DNA from: Candidatus Eremiobacterota bacterium
GTDB lineage: Bacteria > Vulcanimicrobiota > CADAWZ01 > Ess09-12
DNA: 64,000 bases
Assembly: GCA_031082125.1 (NCBI GenBank)
Contig: JAVHLM010000007.1
Coordinates: 166,669 to 230,668 of the forward strand
Reading direction: 5' to 3'
A program made the position numbers and the translations under genes. Shown in pieces: positions 38,260 through 49,283 of the stretch; positions within the stretch are counted from its first letter, which is position 1; each line of letters begins with the position of its first letter. The notes under the pieces are model-generated. The model was not told the origin of the DNA and searched no databases. It saw only the letters and a program-made list of their open reading frames with translations.

Positions 38260-38302
38260 TATCAGCCAAGCAGCGAAAAGGAAGGACATGGGAGGTGCAG
38301 AT

Positions 38303-38926
38303 ATGCCCCAGGTAACGATATACGATAAGACCGGCAAGAACGTCGGCTCCCTGGACCTCAAGAAAGAGGTCTTCGAGGTGCCGGTGAAGGAGTGCCATCT
38401 CCATATGGCGGTGAAAAGGCAGCTCAACAACAAGAGAGCCGGCACGGCGCACACCAAAACCCGCGGAGAGGTCTCCGGCGGTGGTAAAAAGCCATGGAGG
38501 CAGAAGGGGACGGGAAGAGCACGCCATGGGAGCATTCGTTCGCCTATCTGGAAAGGCGGCGGGACAACCTTCGGCCCCAGAATGAGGGACTATGCTACGG
38601 CCATGCCAAGGAAGATGCGGCGGCTCGCCCTCAGGGAAGCCCTTTCCGCCAAGGTGAAGGCGGGGCAGCTCCTGGTCCTGGAAAAGATAGCCATGGATGC
38701 CATCAGCACCCGTACTTTTGCGGCAATGATGAAGGATCTCAAGCTCGAGGGGAAGACCCTCTTCATCGTCAAGGAAATTGACGAGATAGTTGAGAAATCA
38801 GGGAGAAACATCCCCGGGGTAAGGATCGTAAAGCCCGAGGGCATCAATGTTTATGACACTCTTTACTTTGATAACCTTGTCTTTGAGAAGGAAGCACTGA
38901 AGCATGTAGAGGAGGTGCTGTCATGA
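38303..38926 (+). CDS. rplD: 50S ribosomal protein L4
   Basis: A 207-residue L4, with the exit-tunnel loop containing [12 protein letters not shown] and [11 protein letters not shown] 38303 has GGGAGGT upstream; ATG 38288 would place the SD inside the gene. The stop overlaps rplW by 4 nt (ATGA). Confidence 0.97.
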   Translation: MPQVTIYDKTGKNVGSLDLKKEVFEVPVKECHLHMAVKRQLNNKRAGTAHTKTRGEVSGGGKKPWRQKGTGRARHGSIRSPIWKGGGTTFGPRMRDYATAMPRKMRRLALREALSAKVKAGQLLVLEKIAMDAISTRTFAAMMKDLKLEGKTLFIVKEIDEIVEKSGRNIPGVRIVKPEGINVYDTLYFDNLVFEKEALKHVEEVLS

Positions 38927-39222
38927 AGACGGTGAGAGACATCATCAAGAAGCCCATCATCACGGAGAAAAGCATGGAAGGGGCAGCCATCAACAAGTAC
39001 ACCTTCAAGGTGGAAAAAACGGCCAACAAGGTGGAGATCAGGAAAGCCATCGAAAAGATTTTCAACGTGAAGGTCATCAGTGTGAACACCCTCAACGTGA
39101 CAGGCAAAGTGCGCCGGAGGGGCAAATACGAGGGGAGGACCTCGGACTGGAAGAAGGCCATAGTGACTTTGAAGGAAGGCGACAAGATAGAAATAGGAGG
39201 CGTTGACTACTTCGAACAGTAA
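38923..39222 (+). CDS. rplW: 50S ribosomal protein L23
   Basis: A 99-residue L23, a rim protein at the tunnel exit and docking site for SRP and trigger factor. The P-I-I-T-E-K-S start is typical, and the protein ends as expected for bacterial L23. Coupled to rplD by ATGA. Confidence 0.97.
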   Translation: MKTVRDIIKKPIITEKSMEGAAINKYTFKVEKTANKVEIRKAIEKIFNVKVISVNTLNVTGKVRRRGKYEGRTSDWKKAIVTLKEGDKIEIGGVDYFEQ

Positions 39223-39275
39223 TCGAGCGCCTGGGTAAAGAATAGAATCGAAATAACAGGAAAGGAGGAGGACAG

Positions 39276-40109
39276 ATGCCAGTAAAGACTTTCAAACCCA
39301 CCTCGGCGGGAAGAAGATTCATGACGGTATCTGATTTCTCCGATATCACCAGGTCTGAATCGGAAAAGAGCCTCATGAGGCCTCTGAAAAAGACCGGTGG
39401 CCGGAACAATCTGGGCCGCGTCACCTCGAGATCGCGGGGCGGCGGAACAAAGAGACTCTACCGCGTGATAGACTGGAAGAGGGACAAGGATCATATCCCG
39501 GCAAAAGTGGCTTCAGTAGAATATGACCCCAACAGGTCAGCCCGCATTGCTCTTCTTCACTATGCCGACGGCGAAAAACGCTATATCGTGTGCCCTCTCG
39601 GCCTCAAAGTGAATGATGTGGTAATGTCAGGTGAGAAGATAGATATCAAGCCGGGGAATGCAATACCCATCTCTGATATCCCCGTGGGCACGCTGGTACA
39701 CAACCTGGAGGTTTTCCCGGGCAAGGGAGCTCAGCTCGTGCGTTCCGCCGGCGCTGCCGCGCAGGTCCTGGCAAAGGAGGGAAGATATGCCCATATTAGG
39801 CTCCCTTCGAGCGAGGTGAGGCTCCTCTCCGTAAACTGCAGGGCCACCATCGGGCAGGTAGGCAACGTGGAGCACGAGAACGAGAGCATCGGAAAGGCAG
39901 GCCGCACCAGATGGCTCGGTAAGAGAGGCAAGGTGAGAGGTATTGCCAAGAACCCCTGTGATCATCCGCACGGCGGCGGTGAAGCCCGCTCCACACCTGG
40001 CAGGCCAAGCTGCACCCCCTGGGGGAAGCCGGCTTACGGCCACAAAACCAGGAAGAAGAAGAAGGCCGACTGGATGATCATAAGAAGAAGAAATGAAAAG
40101 GGAGGGTAA
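39276..40109 (+). CDS. rplB: 50S ribosomal protein L2
   Basis: A 277-residue L2 with the strongly conserved [10 protein letters not shown] and C-terminal [11 protein letters not shown] region (the His near position 229 of E. coli). AAAGGAGGA precedes ATG 39276. It is 5 nt from rpsS. Confidence 0.98.
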   Translation: MPVKTFKPTSAGRRFMTVSDFSDITRSESEKSLMRPLKKTGGRNNLGRVTSRSRGGGTKRLYRVIDWKRDKDHIPAKVASVEYDPNRSARIALLHYADGEKRYIVCPLGLKVNDVVMSGEKIDIKPGNAIPISDIPVGTLVHNLEVFPGKGAQLVRSAGAAAQVLAKEGRYAHIRLPSSEVRLLSVNCRATIGQVGNVEHENESIGKAGRTRWLGKRGKVRGIAKNPCDHPHGGGEARSTPGRPSCTPWGKPAYGHKTRKKKKADWMIIRRRNEKGG

Positions 40110-40114
40110 GCATA

Positions 40115-40399
40115 GTGTCCCGGTCAGTCAAAAAAGGTCCCTATGTGGACAAGAACCTAATAAAAAAAGTAGATATGCTCAATGCGCGGAACGAGAAAAA
40201 GGTCATCAAGACCTGGGCGAGAGCATGCACCGTCGTGCCGCAGATGATCGGCCACACCCTGGCCGTCCATGACGGAAGGAAGCATATCCCTATTTACATC
40301 ACCGAGCAGATGGTGGGCCACAAACTTGGCGAGTTTGCCATCACCAGGCATTTCAGGGGCCATGGCTCCCACACGGAAAGATCCTCGGCGCTGAAATAA
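40115..40399 (+). CDS. rpsS: 30S ribosomal protein S19
   Basis: A 94-residue S19 starting at GTG 40115. R-S-V-K-K-G-P-Y-V and [15 protein letters not shown] are the usual signatures. Head-domain protein near S13. Confidence 0.97.
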   Translation: MSRSVKKGPYVDKNLIKKVDMLNARNEKKVIKTWARACTVVPQMIGHTLAVHDGRKHIPIYITEQMVGHKLGEFAITRHFRGHGSHTERSSALK

Positions 40400-40442
40400 G
40401 AGGAGCATCGAAGCTCTGCAACACCTGAAAGGGATGAGTGGT

Positions 40443-40847
40443 ATGGAAAAAAAGAAGCTGAAAAAAACAAAGCAAGCGGCAGATCCCGAGGTCACGGAAA
40501 ACCGGGAAGCAAGGGCTGTTGCCCGCTACGTGAGAACGGCACCCAGAAAATTGAGGCTTGTGGTTGATGCCATAAGAGGCCGGCAGGTCGAGGAGGCGCT
40601 CAAGATCCTGAGGTTCACTCCCAAGCGAGCGGCAAAGGTCCTTGAGAAGGTCCTGAAGTCAGCCGTCGCCAATGCGGAGAACAACCTGAGGCTCTCTGCC
40701 GACAACCTTTATGTCCACAAGGCATTCATAGACGGGGGCCCAGTCATCAAGCGCTGGATCCCACGCGCGATGGGAAGGGCGAGCAAGGTGCACAAGCGCA
40801 CGAGTCACATCACGTTCATAGTAAGAGAAGGAGAGGCGGTGAAGTAG
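40443..40847 (+). CDS. rplV: 50S ribosomal protein L22
   Basis: L22 with a basic N-terminal extension (K-K-K-L-K-K-T-K) before the usual [14 protein letters not shown] region; the tunnel hairpin and the C-terminal H-I-T-F-I are present. ATG 40443 gives proper SD spacing from AAAGGG; ATG 40434 is too close. Its stop overlaps the GTG of rpsC by 1 nt. Confidence 0.96.
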   Translation: MEKKKLKKTKQAADPEVTENREARAVARYVRTAPRKLRLVVDAIRGRQVEEALKILRFTPKRAAKVLEKVLKSAVANAENNLRLSADNLYVHKAFIDGGPVIKRWIPRAMGRASKVHKRTSHITFIVREGEAVK

Positions 40848-41533
40848 TGGGCCAGAAAATACATCCCATAGGATTGAGGCTGAAAATCACCAGGGGCTGG
40901 GACAGCCGATGGTTTCAGGACAAGAAATACACGGAATGGCTTCACGAAGACATCAAGATAAGGAAGTTCGTACGTGACAGGCTGAAGAACGCAGGCGTAT
41001 CCCATGTGGAGATAGAGCGTGCAGATCGCGTTGATGTGATTATCAACACGGCCAAGCCGGGACTTGTCATAGGCAAGAAAGGCGCAGGCATAGAGGATCT
41101 GCGCAAGAACCTCAATGCCCTTATCAACAAGCCGGTAAAAGTCACCGTGCAGGAGATCAAGACTCCGGAGCTCGATGCCTCCCTTGTTGCTGAGAACATT
41201 GTGGAGCAGCTTGAGAAGCGCGTTGCTTTCAGGAGAGCCATGAAGCAGGCGATGTCAAGGAGCATGAAGGCAGGCGCGAAAGGCATCAAGGTAGAGTGCA
41301 GCGGAAGGCTGGCAGGCGCTGAAATAGCAAGGTCAGAGAGAGTGTTTGAAGGGAAAGTGCCTCTTCACACTCTGAGAGCCGATATTGATTATGCCATCAG
41401 GGAGGCCTTCACCACGTACGGCCAGATCGGCGTGAAGGTATGGATATACCGCGGTGACATTCTTCCCGTGGTCAGAACTAAGAAGAGGGAAGAGGATGAC
41501 AAGACTCTTTCCGGGATCGGCAGGGAGGGATAG
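40847..41533 (+). CDS. rpsC: 30S ribosomal protein S3
   Basis: A 228-residue S3 with a GTG start. [11 protein letters not shown] opens it; the KH domain has [11 protein letters not shown]; the C-terminal half carries [11 protein letters not shown]. It helps form the mRNA entry site. Confidence 0.98.
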   Translation: MGQKIHPIGLRLKITRGWDSRWFQDKKYTEWLHEDIKIRKFVRDRLKNAGVSHVEIERADRVDVIINTAKPGLVIGKKGAGIEDLRKNLNALINKPVKVTVQEIKTPELDASLVAENIVEQLEKRVAFRRAMKQAMSRSMKAGAKGIKVECSGRLAGAEIARSERVFEGKVPLHTLRADIDYAIREAFTTYGQIGVKVWIYRGDILPVVRTKKREEDDKTLSGIGREG

Positions 41534-41536
41534 ACA

Positions 41537-41980
41537 ATGATAATGCTTTTGATGCCCAAAAGAGTAAAATTCCGCAAGCTTCAGCGCGGAAGAATGAAGG
41601 GGAAGGCCCAGCGCGGCAATGCCCTGGTCCATGGCGAGTTCGCCCTTCAGACCACCGAGTGCTGCTGGGTGACGGACCGGCAGATAGAGGCAGCCCGTAT
41701 CGCTATCACCCGCCATGTGAAAAGGGGAGGAAAGCTCTGGATCAGGATCTTCCCCGACAAGTCGGTCACGAAGAAGCCTGCAGAGACCCGTATGGGAAGC
41801 GGCAAGGGCTCGCCCGAATACTGGGTGGCAGTGGTAAAACCTGGAAGGATCCTCTTTGAGCTTGCCGGCGTCGCAAAGGACACCGCAATAGAGGCCCTTA
41901 TGCTTGCATCCCACAAGCTGCCGATGAAGACCAAAATACTCGAAAGAGAAGAAGTGGGTGGTGAAAAGCATGAAGCGTAG
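41537..41980 (+). CDS. rplP: 50S ribosomal protein L16
   Basis: L16 of about 147 residues. [10 protein letters not shown] opens the conserved part and R-M-G-S-G-K-G-S-P is the functional loop (modifiable Arg region). ATG 41537 has the best SD spacing from GGGAGGG; homologues usually begin two or five residues later (ATG 41543 or 41552). Confidence 0.96.
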   Translation: MIMLLMPKRVKFRKLQRGRMKGKAQRGNALVHGEFALQTTECCWVTDRQIEAARIAITRHVKRGGKLWIRIFPDKSVTKKPAETRMGSGKGSPEYWVAVVKPGRILFELAGVAKDTAIEALMLASHKLPMKTKILEREEVGGEKHEA

Positions 41981-42176
41981 AGACGTGAAAAAGAAGCTCC
42001 GTGAGATGACTCCCCTGGAGCTGGAGGACAAGCTTAAGGACGCCACCGAGGAACTTTTCAACGTCAGGTTCCAGCTGGCAACAAACCATCAGGGCGACTT
42101 CACGAAGATAAGACAGAACCGGCGCCAGATTGCACGCATAAGGACTGTCATGCGTGAACGGCAGCTTGCCCAGTGA
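41970..42176 (+). CDS. rpmC: 50S ribosomal protein L29
   Basis: A 68-residue helical hairpin protein with [12 protein letters not shown] and a terminal I-A-R-I-R-T-V. ATG 41970 is preceded by GGGTGGTG; GTG 41958 is in frame but less likely. It overlaps rplP by 11 nt. Confidence 0.95.
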   Translation: MKRRDVKKKLREMTPLELEDKLKDATEELFNVRFQLATNHQGDFTKIRQNRRQIARIRTVMRERQLAQ

Positions 42177-42202
42177 AGTACTGGAGATAGAGAGGGATTA
42201 CT

Positions 42203-42469
42203 ATGGAAGAGACAAAAGCGCGAGGCAGGAGAAAGATAAGGATCGGCAAGGTAGTGAGCAACAAGATGGACAAGACTGTCGTGGTGCTCTGTGAACGGCA
42301 GTTCGCCCACCCGATGTACAAAAAAATCATCAAGAGAAACTCCAAGTTCAAGGCTCATGATGAGAAAAATGAGTGCAACGAGGGCGATCGCGTGAAGATC
42401 ATGGAAACAAGGCCTCTCAGCAAGGAAAAGTGCTGGAGAGTGGTGGAGATACTTGAGAGGCAGAAATAG
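42203..42469 (+). CDS. rpsQ: 30S ribosomal protein S17
   Basis: An 88-residue S17, primary 16S rRNA binder, with [14 protein letters not shown] and the C-terminal E-T-R-P-L-S-K. Follows rpmC by 26 nt. Confidence 0.96.
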   Translation: MEETKARGRRKIRIGKVVSNKMDKTVVVLCERQFAHPMYKKIIKRNSKFKAHDEKNECNEGDRVKIMETRPLSKEKCWRVVEILERQK

Positions 42470-42531
42470 CCCTTCAAAGGAAAGCTGAAAGCATATGAGC
42501 TCCAGGACATGAGCACATGGAGGAATGAGAG

Positions 42532-42900
42532 ATGATACAGCAGCAAACTCGTTTAAGGGTAGCGGACAATTCTGGTGCCAGGGAAATAATGTGCATCAGG
42601 GTCAAGAAGGGATTTCACCACAAGTATGCCAAGGTGGGCGACATCATCACCGCATCGGTCAAGGAGGCGACTCCAGGCGCACCGGTAAAAAAAGGTGACG
42701 TGGTAAAGGCCGTTGTGGTGAGGACGAAAAACAGGATCAGGAGAGCTGACGGCTCCTTCATCAAATTTGATGAGAACGCGGCAGTGCTTATCAATGAGCA
42801 GCTCAATCCCAGGGGCACGAGAATCTTCGGGCCCGTGGCGAGAGAATTAAGGGACAAGGAGTTTATGAAGATATGCTCCCTTGCGCCCGAAGTGCTCTAA
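42532..42900 (+). CDS. rplN: 50S ribosomal protein L14
   Basis: A 122-residue L14 with the strict N-terminus M-I-Q-Q-Q-T-R-L and A-D-N-S-G-A, and F-G-P-V-A-R-E-L-R near the end. Opens the spc-like part of the cluster. Confidence 0.98.
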   Translation: MIQQQTRLRVADNSGAREIMCIRVKKGFHHKYAKVGDIITASVKEATPGAPVKKGDVVKAVVVRTKNRIRRADGSFIKFDENAAVLINEQLNPRGTRIFGPVARELRDKEFMKICSLAPEVL

Positions 42901-42918
42901 GTCATAGAGGTGAGAAAA

Positions 42919-43260
42919 ATGAAAAAGAATGAAAGTGCTCCAAGAAAGATACATGTGAGAAGAGATGACACCGTCATGGTGGTCTCGGGAAAGGACAAGG
43001 GCAAAAAGGGGAAGGTCATGAAAGTCTTCCCCAAGGAAGGCAGGGTGCTGGTTGACGGCATAAACATCGCGAAGAAGCACACCAAGCCGCGGCCCCCCAA
43101 GGTGCCCCAGGGAGGCATTCTTGAAAAGGCGCAGCCTGTCGATTCAAGCAAGGTCATGCTCATGTGCACAAAGTGCAACCTGCCCATGAGGGTGAAAAAG
43201 CGTGATACGCCCGAGGGTAAAAGAGAACGTATCTGCAGAAAATGCGGCGAGCATATATAA
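42919..43260 (+). CDS. rplX: 50S ribosomal protein L24
   Basis: A 113-residue L24. The KOW motif region (V-V-S-G-K-D-K-G-K-K-G-K-V) is followed by a C-terminal four-Cys site, C-T-K-C and C-R-K-C-G, likely zinc binding. ATG 42919 fits the GAGGTGAG SD; GTG 42910 would overlap the SD. Confidence 0.96.
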   Translation: MKKNESAPRKIHVRRDDTVMVVSGKDKGKKGKVMKVFPKEGRVLVDGINIAKKHTKPRPPKVPQGGILEKAQPVDSSKVMLMCTKCNLPMRVKKRDTPEGKRERICRKCGEHI

Positions 43261-43296
43261 GCCTGAAAAAATACCTAACCACAAGAAGGTGAGAAT

Positions 43297-43839
43297 ATGA
43301 TGAGGCTCAAGGAGAAATATCAGCAGGAAGTCATCCCGCGGATGCGGGAGAAGTTCAATTACGACAACGTCCAGATGGTGCCGCGGTTAGAGAAGGTCGT
43401 GATCAGCATGGGACTCGGAGAGGCCATCACGAATCCCAAGGTGCTGGACAATGCCGCTGAGGACCTCAGGCAGATAGTTGGCCAGGCGCCCGTTATCACC
43501 AAGGCCAAGAAATCTGTGGCGGCCTTCAAGCTGAGGGCAGGCACGAAGATAGGCTGCAAGGTCACGCTGAGAGGCCCGAAGATGTATATTTTCCTGGACA
43601 AGCTCTTTAACGTGACGCTGCCGCGGATCAGGGACTTCAGGGGGCTCTCGGGGAAATCCTTTGACGGGAGGGGCAATTACGCCTTCGGGCTCAAGGAGCA
43701 GATCATATTCCCCGAGATTGAATATGACAAGGTGGACAAGGTCAGGGGCATGGACATCAATATTGTCACGACGGCCAGGACCGATGAGGAGGCCCGTTAC
43801 TTCCTCAAGCTGCTTGGGTGCCCTCTGAAGGAGAACTGA
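43297..43839 (+). CDS. rplE: 50S ribosomal protein L5
   Basis: A 180-residue L5, 5S rRNA binding, with [12 protein letters not shown] and [14 protein letters not shown]. Start may be ATG 43297 or 43300. Confidence 0.97.
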   Translation: MMRLKEKYQQEVIPRMREKFNYDNVQMVPRLEKVVISMGLGEAITNPKVLDNAAEDLRQIVGQAPVITKAKKSVAAFKLRAGTKIGCKVTLRGPKMYIFLDKLFNVTLPRIRDFRGLSGKSFDGRGNYAFGLKEQIIFPEIEYDKVDKVRGMDINIVTTARTDEEARYFLKLLGCPLKEN

Positions 43840-43883
43840 CCCGTGGGATTTCATATTTCTGGCAATGGGCCGGGAGGATTGAT

Positions 43884-44069
43884 ATGGCAAGATTAGCGAT
43901 GATAGTAAAGGCGAACAGGAAGCCGAAATTCGGGGTAAGGCATAGGAACCGCTGCATGGTGTGCGGCAGGCCCCGCGCATATCTTCGGAAATTCGGCATG
44001 TGCAGGATTTGCTTCAGATCGATAGCCCATAAAGGCGAGATACCGGGTGTGTCCAAGTCCAGCTGGTAG
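43884..44069 (+). CDS. rpsZ: 30S ribosomal protein S14, zinc-binding type
   Basis: A 61-residue type Z S14. C-M-V-C-G and C-R-I-C-F form the zinc site; N-R-C and A-H-K-G-E-I-P-G-V are typical. This short form is usual in Firmicutes, Actinobacteria and many deep lineages. ATG 43884 has GGGAGGA upstream; the longer open frame to 43818 is not used. Confidence 0.96.
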   Translation: MARLAMIVKANRKPKFGVRHRNRCMVCGRPRAYLRKFGMCRICFRSIAHKGEIPGVSKSSW

Positions 44070-44113
44070 CAAGCCGCGGGCGTGCATAACTCACTAAATA
44101 TGGAGGCGAAACC

Positions 44114-44515
44114 ATGGCGATGACTGACCCTATCGCGGATATGTTCACCAGGATAAGGAATGCCAACACGGCCTTCCACGAACAGGTAGACATACCTGCG
44201 TCAAAAATGAAGGAGCGTTTGGCGAAAATCTTCAAGGAAGAAGGCTTCATAAATGATTTCCAGGTGATTAACACGGGAAATTCACAGGGCATAATCAGGA
44301 TCAAGATGAAATACGGCCCGAACCGCCAGAAGATCATATCGGGCATAAGGAGAATAAGCAAGCCGGGGCTGAGGGTTTATGTCGGTAAATCACAGGTTCC
44401 CAGGATATTCGGCGGGCTTGGAGTGGTGATCCTCTCCACGCCGGGCGGCCTTATGACGGGAAAGCAGGCCCAGCATAAGGGCGTGGGCGGCGAAGTTCTG
44501 GGATACGTCTGGTAG
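44114..44515 (+). CDS. rpsH: 30S ribosomal protein S8
   Basis: A 133-residue S8, central-domain rRNA binder, with [13 protein letters not shown] and the C-terminal S-T-P-G-G-L-M-T. In related operons S8 regulates the spc block; no site was examined in detail. Confidence 0.97.
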   Translation: MAMTDPIADMFTRIRNANTAFHEQVDIPASKMKERLAKIFKEEGFINDFQVINTGNSQGIIRIKMKYGPNRQKIISGIRRISKPGLRVYVGKSQVPRIFGGLGVVILSTPGGLMTGKQAQHKGVGGEVLGYVW

Positions 44516-44529
44516 AAGGAGGAGTAGCA

Positions 44530-45084
44530 ATGTCAAGAATAGGAAAAGCTCCCATCAAGCTTCCGCCTCAGGTAACGGTGACCATCAAGGAGAACGAAGT
44601 GAAGGTCAAAGGCGCCAAGGGAGAGCTCAGCAGGAAGGTCCACCAGGACATGAAGATAAAGGTGGCCGATGGTGCGGTAATCGTCGAAAGGCCGACGGAC
44701 AGCAAGGAGCACCGGTCGCTCCACGGTCTTACAAGGACCCTGATCAACAACATGGTGGTCGGTGTGACGACGGGCTTTGAAAAGGAGCTCCACCTTATCG
44801 GCGTAGGGTACAAGGTCCTGAAACAGGGCAACGGCATACAGATACTGTGCGGCTATTCCCACCCTGTGGACATAGCGCCCATCAAGGGCATTGACTTCGA
44901 TGTGGAAGTCGAAAAAGGCGTCAACAAGATCAAAGTAAAGGGAATCGACAAGGAACTCGTGGGGCAGGTGGCGGCCAATATAAGGTTTGTGAAGCCCCCT
45001 GAGCCATACAAGGGAAAAGGCATCAAGTATGCCAAGGAAGTAATTATCAGAAAACTCGGTAAAGCCGGCAAGACCGGTAAGTAA
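44530..45084 (+). CDS. rplF: 50S ribosomal protein L6
   Basis: A 184-residue L6 with duplicated fold; S-R-I-G-K-A-P-I start and [11 protein letters not shown] end are diagnostic. 14 nt after rpsH. Confidence 0.98.
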   Translation: MSRIGKAPIKLPPQVTVTIKENEVKVKGAKGELSRKVHQDMKIKVADGAVIVERPTDSKEHRSLHGLTRTLINNMVVGVTTGFEKELHLIGVGYKVLKQGNGIQILCGYSHPVDIAPIKGIDFDVEVEKGVNKIKVKGIDKELVGQVAANIRFVKPPEPYKGKGIKYAKEVIIRKLGKAGKTGK

Positions 45085-45103
45085 CCATAGTGAGGGATGT
45101 TCC

Positions 45104-45469
45104 ATGATAGATAAAATTTCTCGTAACACAAACAGATTAAAGCGGCATGCCCGGATCCGGAAGAGCCTCAGAGGCACCAAGGATCGCCCCAGGCTCTCGG
45201 TGTTCAGGAGCCTCAAGCACATTTATGCCCAGCTCATCGATGATGAAGAGGGCAAGACCCTTGTTTCAGCAAGCTCTATTGAGAAGGCAGTCAAGGAGGG
45301 CCGCGAAGGCTCTCTCAAGGTAGTGGCAAAAAAGGTCGGCTCCCTTCTGGCTGAAAGAATCAAGGAGAAAGGCATTGAAGGCATCGTGTTTGATCGTGGC
45401 GGCTACAAGTACCACGGGAAAATCGCAGCGCTTGCCGAGGGCCTGAGAGAAGGCGGCATTCAATTCTAG
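45104..45469 (+). CDS. rplR: 50S ribosomal protein L18
   Basis: A 121-residue L18, 5S rRNA binder, with R-K-S-L-R-G-T and P-R-L-S-V-F-R-S and a final [11 protein letters not shown] region. Normal length. Confidence 0.97.
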   Translation: MIDKISRNTNRLKRHARIRKSLRGTKDRPRLSVFRSLKHIYAQLIDDEEGKTLVSASSIEKAVKEGREGSLKVVAKKVGSLLAERIKEKGIEGIVFDRGGYKYHGKIAALAEGLREGGIQF

Positions 45470-45483
45470 CAGGGAGGACCATT

Positions 45484-45993
45484 ATGGCCAGGTATGACAG
45501 GTATGATCAGGTTGACAAAGAATTCAGCGAAACTGTGGTAAAGGTGAACAGGGTTGCCAAGGTGGTGAAGGGAGGCAAGAGGTTTTCCTTCAGCGCCCTC
45601 GTGGTAGTGGGGAACGGCCAGGGCACCGTGGGCGCCGGCCTCGGCAAGGCCGGTGAGGTCCCTGAAGCCATAAGAAAGGGAGCCGAGGAGGCAAAGAAAA
45701 ACCTCATCAGCGTCCCAATTGTGGGCACGACGATTCCTCACGAGCTCACGGTGAAGTTCGGCGCAGCAAAAGTGATGCTGAAGCCTGCCTGCCCGGGCAC
45801 AGGCGTAATAGCCGGTGGAGCCGTCCGCGCTGTGGTGACGCAGGCAGGAATAAAGGATATTCTTACGAAATCTTTAGGTTCTGATAATGCTATCAATATA
45901 GTGTACTGCACGTTAAAGGCGCTCAAAGGGCTTAAAAAGGCTGAAGATGTGGCGAAACTCCGCGGCAAGCAGCTTTCAGAGATCCTGCAGTAG
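45484..45993 (+). CDS. rpsE: 30S ribosomal protein S5
   Basis: A 169-residue S5 with the N-terminal double-stranded RNA-binding fold ([10 protein letters not shown]) and [12 protein letters not shown]; it monitors decoding with S4. In most bacteria rpmD (L30) follows; here rplO follows with a gap of under 40 nt. Confidence 0.98.
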   Translation: MARYDRYDQVDKEFSETVVKVNRVAKVVKGGKRFSFSALVVVGNGQGTVGAGLGKAGEVPEAIRKGAEEAKKNLISVPIVGTTIPHELTVKFGAAKVMLKPACPGTGVIAGGAVRAVVTQAGIKDILTKSLGSDNAINIVYCTLKALKGLKKAEDVAKLRGKQLSEILQ

Positions 45994-46031
45994 CCAGGTG
46001 CACCAGCCATAATGAAAGGGGAATGACTCTT

Positions 46032-46472
46032 ATGCAGCTCTCAGATTTACGACCTGCAAAGAATTCAACGAAACGGGTAAAACGCGTGGGCAGGGGCCAT
46101 GGCTGCCATGTGAAGACAGCGGGGAAAGGCTCGAAAGGCCAGAACAGCCGCTCGGGCGGAGGGAAAACACCGGGCTTCGAGGGCGGGCAGACCCCATGGT
46201 ACAGGAGGCTTCCCAAGTTCAAGGGCTTCAGGAATCCCTTCAAGACTGTCTATACGGTCGTGGGGCTCAGTGCCCTTGAAGAATGCGCCGAACACAAGGA
46301 GATTACTCCCGATGTGCTCCTGAAAGAGGGATTTGTCAGGAACCTGAACAACCCGATCAAGGTGCTTGCCAATGGCACAATAGAAAAAGCAGTCACCGTG
46401 AAGCTTCACAAGTTCAGCAAGACTGCACAGGAGGCCATTGAAAAGGCTGGCGGGAAAATTGAGGTGATCTAA
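46032..46472 (+). CDS. rplO: 50S ribosomal protein L15
   Basis: A 146-residue L15, Gly/Lys-rich in the extended N-terminal part (G-R-G-H-G, S-G-G-G-K-T-P-G-F-E-G-G-Q). ATG 46032 gives a normal start (M-Q-L-S-D-L-R-P-A) and SD spacing; ATG 46023 is nearly on the SD. Overlaps secY by 1 nt. Confidence 0.96.
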   Translation: MQLSDLRPAKNSTKRVKRVGRGHGCHVKTAGKGSKGQNSRSGGGKTPGFEGGQTPWYRRLPKFKGFRNPFKTVYTVVGLSALEECAEHKEITPDVLLKEGFVRNLNNPIKVLANGTIEKAVTVKLHKFSKTAQEAIEKAGGKIEVI

Positions 46473-47782
46473 TGATCGGAACATTTTTTAGCTCCTTCAG
46501 AGTAAAAGAGTTAAGGGACAGAATCCTTTATGTTGCCTTTGGATTCGCGGTCTTCGTCCTTATGGTGCACATCTCGGTGCCCGGTGTGGATCTGAAAACC
46601 TGGGATCAGCTCCTCACCCAGGGAGCCCTTTTTTCATTCCTGGGGATGTTCACCGGCGGCGCTCTTAACCGCTTCTCAATAGGGGCGATGGGCATAACGC
46701 CTTATATCAACGCATCTATTATCATGCAGCTTCTCACCGTCGTCATCCCCAAGCTCCATGAGCTCCAGAAGGAAGGGGGAGAGATGGGGCGCCGCAAGAT
46801 CGGCCAGTATGTCCGTACCCTTACCATGGCGCTTGCCCTTCTCCAGGCCACGGTGATGACCTTGAGCCTTTCCAAATGGAAGGGCGAGAATGGGGAGCAC
46901 ATTTTCCTCATGACAGGTCCCATGTATTACCTGATGGTGATACTGTCGCTCACGGCAGGCACGGCATTCCTGATGTGGCTCGGTGAGCGGATGACTGACA
47001 AGGGCATCGGAAATGGAGTCTCGATGATCATATTCGGCGGCATCGTGCTGAGATACCCCGTATATATCGGGCAGACATTCTTTTACGCCAGGGTGTCCAA
47101 CGATCCCAATTTCTATGTAAGGCTGTTCCTTTTCGCGATTGTGGCAGTGCTGCTTATCATGGCTATCATCATGCTCACCCAGGGAATGAGAAAAGTCCCG
47201 GTGCAGTATGCAAAGCGCGTCGTGGGAAGGCGTGTCTTCGGGGGGCAGAGCACCTATATCCCCATAAAGGTGAACAACTCGGGCGTCATCTCCATCATCT
47301 TTGCCATATCCATCCTGTATCTCCCTACGACCTTCACGTCGTTCCTGAAACAGGATACCGCCACATGGTATACTCCCATTGTGAATCTCGTTGAACAGCT
47401 CTTCAGTCCCCGGCATTTCTTCTATAACCTGTGCTATGCCTTGCTGGTTATTTTCTTCACCTATTTTTACTCGGCCATCACCTTCAACATTGGCGATGTG
47501 GCAGACAACATGAAAAAGTACGGAGGCTTCATTCCGGGCATAAGGCCGGGGCGCCCCACCGTGGAATACCTTGAGAAGATCATGAACCGCATCACCCTGG
47601 TATCGGCGGTATCACTGGCCTTTATAGCCGTTGCTCCCACCTATGTCATGCAGCTCACGGGAGTGACGAGCTTTTACCTGGGGAGCACCTCCATGCTTAT
47701 CATCGTAGGCGTGGCACTGGACACGATGCAGCAGATAGAAGCACGCCTGGTGATGCGCAATTACCAGGGCTTTATGAAGTAA
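46472..47782 (+). CDS. secY: Preprotein translocase subunit SecY
   Basis: A 436-residue, ten-helix translocase channel protein. I-T-P-Y-I-N-A-S-I-I-M-Q is the plug/TM2 region, G-G-F-I-P-G-I-R-P-G the conserved cytoplasmic loop, and the length matches bacterial SecY. Coupled to rplO and followed by adk after 16 nt. Confidence 0.97.
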   Translation: MIGTFFSSFRVKELRDRILYVAFGFAVFVLMVHISVPGVDLKTWDQLLTQGALFSFLGMFTGGALNRFSIGAMGITPYINASIIMQLLTVVIPKLHELQKEGGEMGRRKIGQYVRTLTMALALLQATVMTLSLSKWKGENGEHIFLMTGPMYYLMVILSLTAGTAFLMWLGERMTDKGIGNGVSMIIFGGIVLRYPVYIGQTFFYARVSNDPNFYVRLFLFAIVAVLLIMAIIMLTQGMRKVPVQYAKRVVGRRVFGGQSTYIPIKVNNSGVISIIFAISILYLPTTFTSFLKQDTATWYTPIVNLVEQLFSPRHFFYNLCYALLVIFFTYFYSAITFNIGDVADNMKKYGGFIPGIRPGRPTVEYLEKIMNRITLVSAVSLAFIAVAPTYVMQLTGVTSFYLGSTSMLIIVGVALDTMQQIEARLVMRNYQGFMK

Positions 47783-47798
47783 CCAGAGGGAAGAGTCT

Positions 47799-48455
47799 AT
47801 GAATCTCATTTTGCTTGGAATGCCGGGAGCGGGGAAGGGGACTCAGGGGCACCTTATCAAGGAGGCCTTCGGGATTGCCCATATCTCCACCGGCGACATG
47901 TTCAGGGAGGCTATCAAGAACAGCACGCCTGTAGGCATGAGGGCAAAGCGCTTCATGGACAGGGGCGAGCTTGTGCCTGACGAGGTTGTTCTTGACATGG
48001 TGAAAGAGCGCCTGGAAAAGGATGACTGCAGGAAGGGGTTCATACTGGACGGCTTCCCCCGCACCGTCAAGCAGGCCGAGGCCCTTGATGGAATGCTCTC
48101 CCTGAAAGGTGTGAAAATTGAGGCAGTAATTGATTTCAGCATCCCGAAGGAGGAAGCTGTCAGGCGCCTCTCTTCAAGGAGGAGCTGCAGGAGCTGCCAG
48201 GAAATCTACAACCTCCTCGGGAGGCCGCCTATAAAGCAGGACATCTGTGATGAATGCGGAGGCGAGCTCTACCAGAGGGATGATGACAAGGAAGAGGTGA
48301 TTCTGAACAGGCTGGATGTCTATGAGCAGCAAACGGCGCCTTTACTGAAGTATTATGATGCGAAGGGGAACCTTCATGCACTCAATGCCGGCGCCCCTGT
48401 CGAGGTGATAATGGAACAGGTAAGGGAGCTCCTTAAAGAACACGCTGTCTCATGA
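47799..48455 (+). CDS. adk: Adenylate kinase, zinc-lid form
   Basis: A 218-residue adenylate kinase. P-loop G-M-P-G-A-G-K-G-T, D-G-F-P-R-T for AMP binding, and a LID with C-R-S-C then C-D-E-C, the four-Cys zinc form seen in Firmicutes and other lineages. Interconverts ATP, ADP and AMP. Overlaps map by 4 nt. Confidence 0.97.
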   Translation: MNLILLGMPGAGKGTQGHLIKEAFGIAHISTGDMFREAIKNSTPVGMRAKRFMDRGELVPDEVVLDMVKERLEKDDCRKGFILDGFPRTVKQAEALDGMLSLKGVKIEAVIDFSIPKEEAVRRLSSRRSCRSCQEIYNLLGRPPIKQDICDECGGELYQRDDDKEEVILNRLDVYEQQTAPLLKYYDAKGNLHALNAGAPVEVIMEQVRELLKEHAVS

Positions 48456-49234
48456 TTATTCTTAAGTCTGACGATGAGATAGCCCTGATGCGCGAGTCGG
48501 GACACATAACGGCAACAGTCCTTGAGGAGCTGAGGAATGCTTCCGGGGTGGGCGTCACCACCAGGGAGCTTGACAGGATAGCCGACAGTCTCATCGTGAA
48601 AATGGGAGCCCGGCCGGCCTTCAAGGGCTACAAGGGCTACCCGAGTGCGACGACGATATCGCTCAATGATGAGGTGGTGCACAGCATCCCCAACAAGAGG
48701 AAGCTCAAGAGCGGTGACGTGGTGAGCATCGATATGGGGGTCTTTTACAGGGATTATTGCTCTGACGCGGCAATAACCGTCGCCATAGGCGACGTGGAGC
48801 CTGAAAAGCTCAGGCTCATGCAGGTGACGAGGGAATCGCTCTACAAGGGCATAAGGAAGGCTGTGATTGGAAACAGGCTGGGAGACGTGTCCAGCGGTAT
48901 CCAGGAGCACGTGGAATCAAACGGCTTTTCCGTGGTGAGGGACCTTGTGGGCCACGGAATCGGCCGGGCAATGCATGAGGAGCCCCAGGTCCCAAATTAC
49001 GGGACGCCTGGAATAGGGCCTCTGCTCAGGAAGGGAATGGTCCTGGCCCTGGAGCCGATGGTGAATCTGGGGACTTACAAGGTGGCAGTAAAACGGGATA
49101 ACTGGACGGTAGTGACGGAAGACGGGAAATGCTCGGCCCATTTTGAGCACACCGTTGCAGTGACTGAGAAGGGGCCGAGGATACTGACCCTGCCGCACGG
49201 GGCGGCGAAGAACGAGGAATACCCGTTCTCCTGA
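48452..49234 (+). CDS. map: Methionine aminopeptidase, type I
   Basis: A 260-residue type I enzyme that removes initiator Met. Metal ligands are visible in [24 protein letters not shown] and the final F-E-H-T. ATGA overlap with adk suggests coupling. Confidence 0.97.
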   Translation: MIILKSDDEIALMRESGHITATVLEELRNASGVGVTTRELDRIADSLIVKMGARPAFKGYKGYPSATTISLNDEVVHSIPNKRKLKSGDVVSIDMGVFYRDYCSDAAITVAIGDVEPEKLRLMQVTRESLYKGIRKAVIGNRLGDVSSGIQEHVESNGFSVVRDLVGHGIGRAMHEEPQVPNYGTPGIGPLLRKGMVLALEPMVNLGTYKVAVKRDNWTVVTEDGKCSAHFEHTVAVTEKGPRILTLPHGAAKNEEYPFS

Positions 49235-49283
49235 CAGGGGAGGATTTGATGGTGCCGAGGCGCCAAAGGGGGTGACTGGTGAA

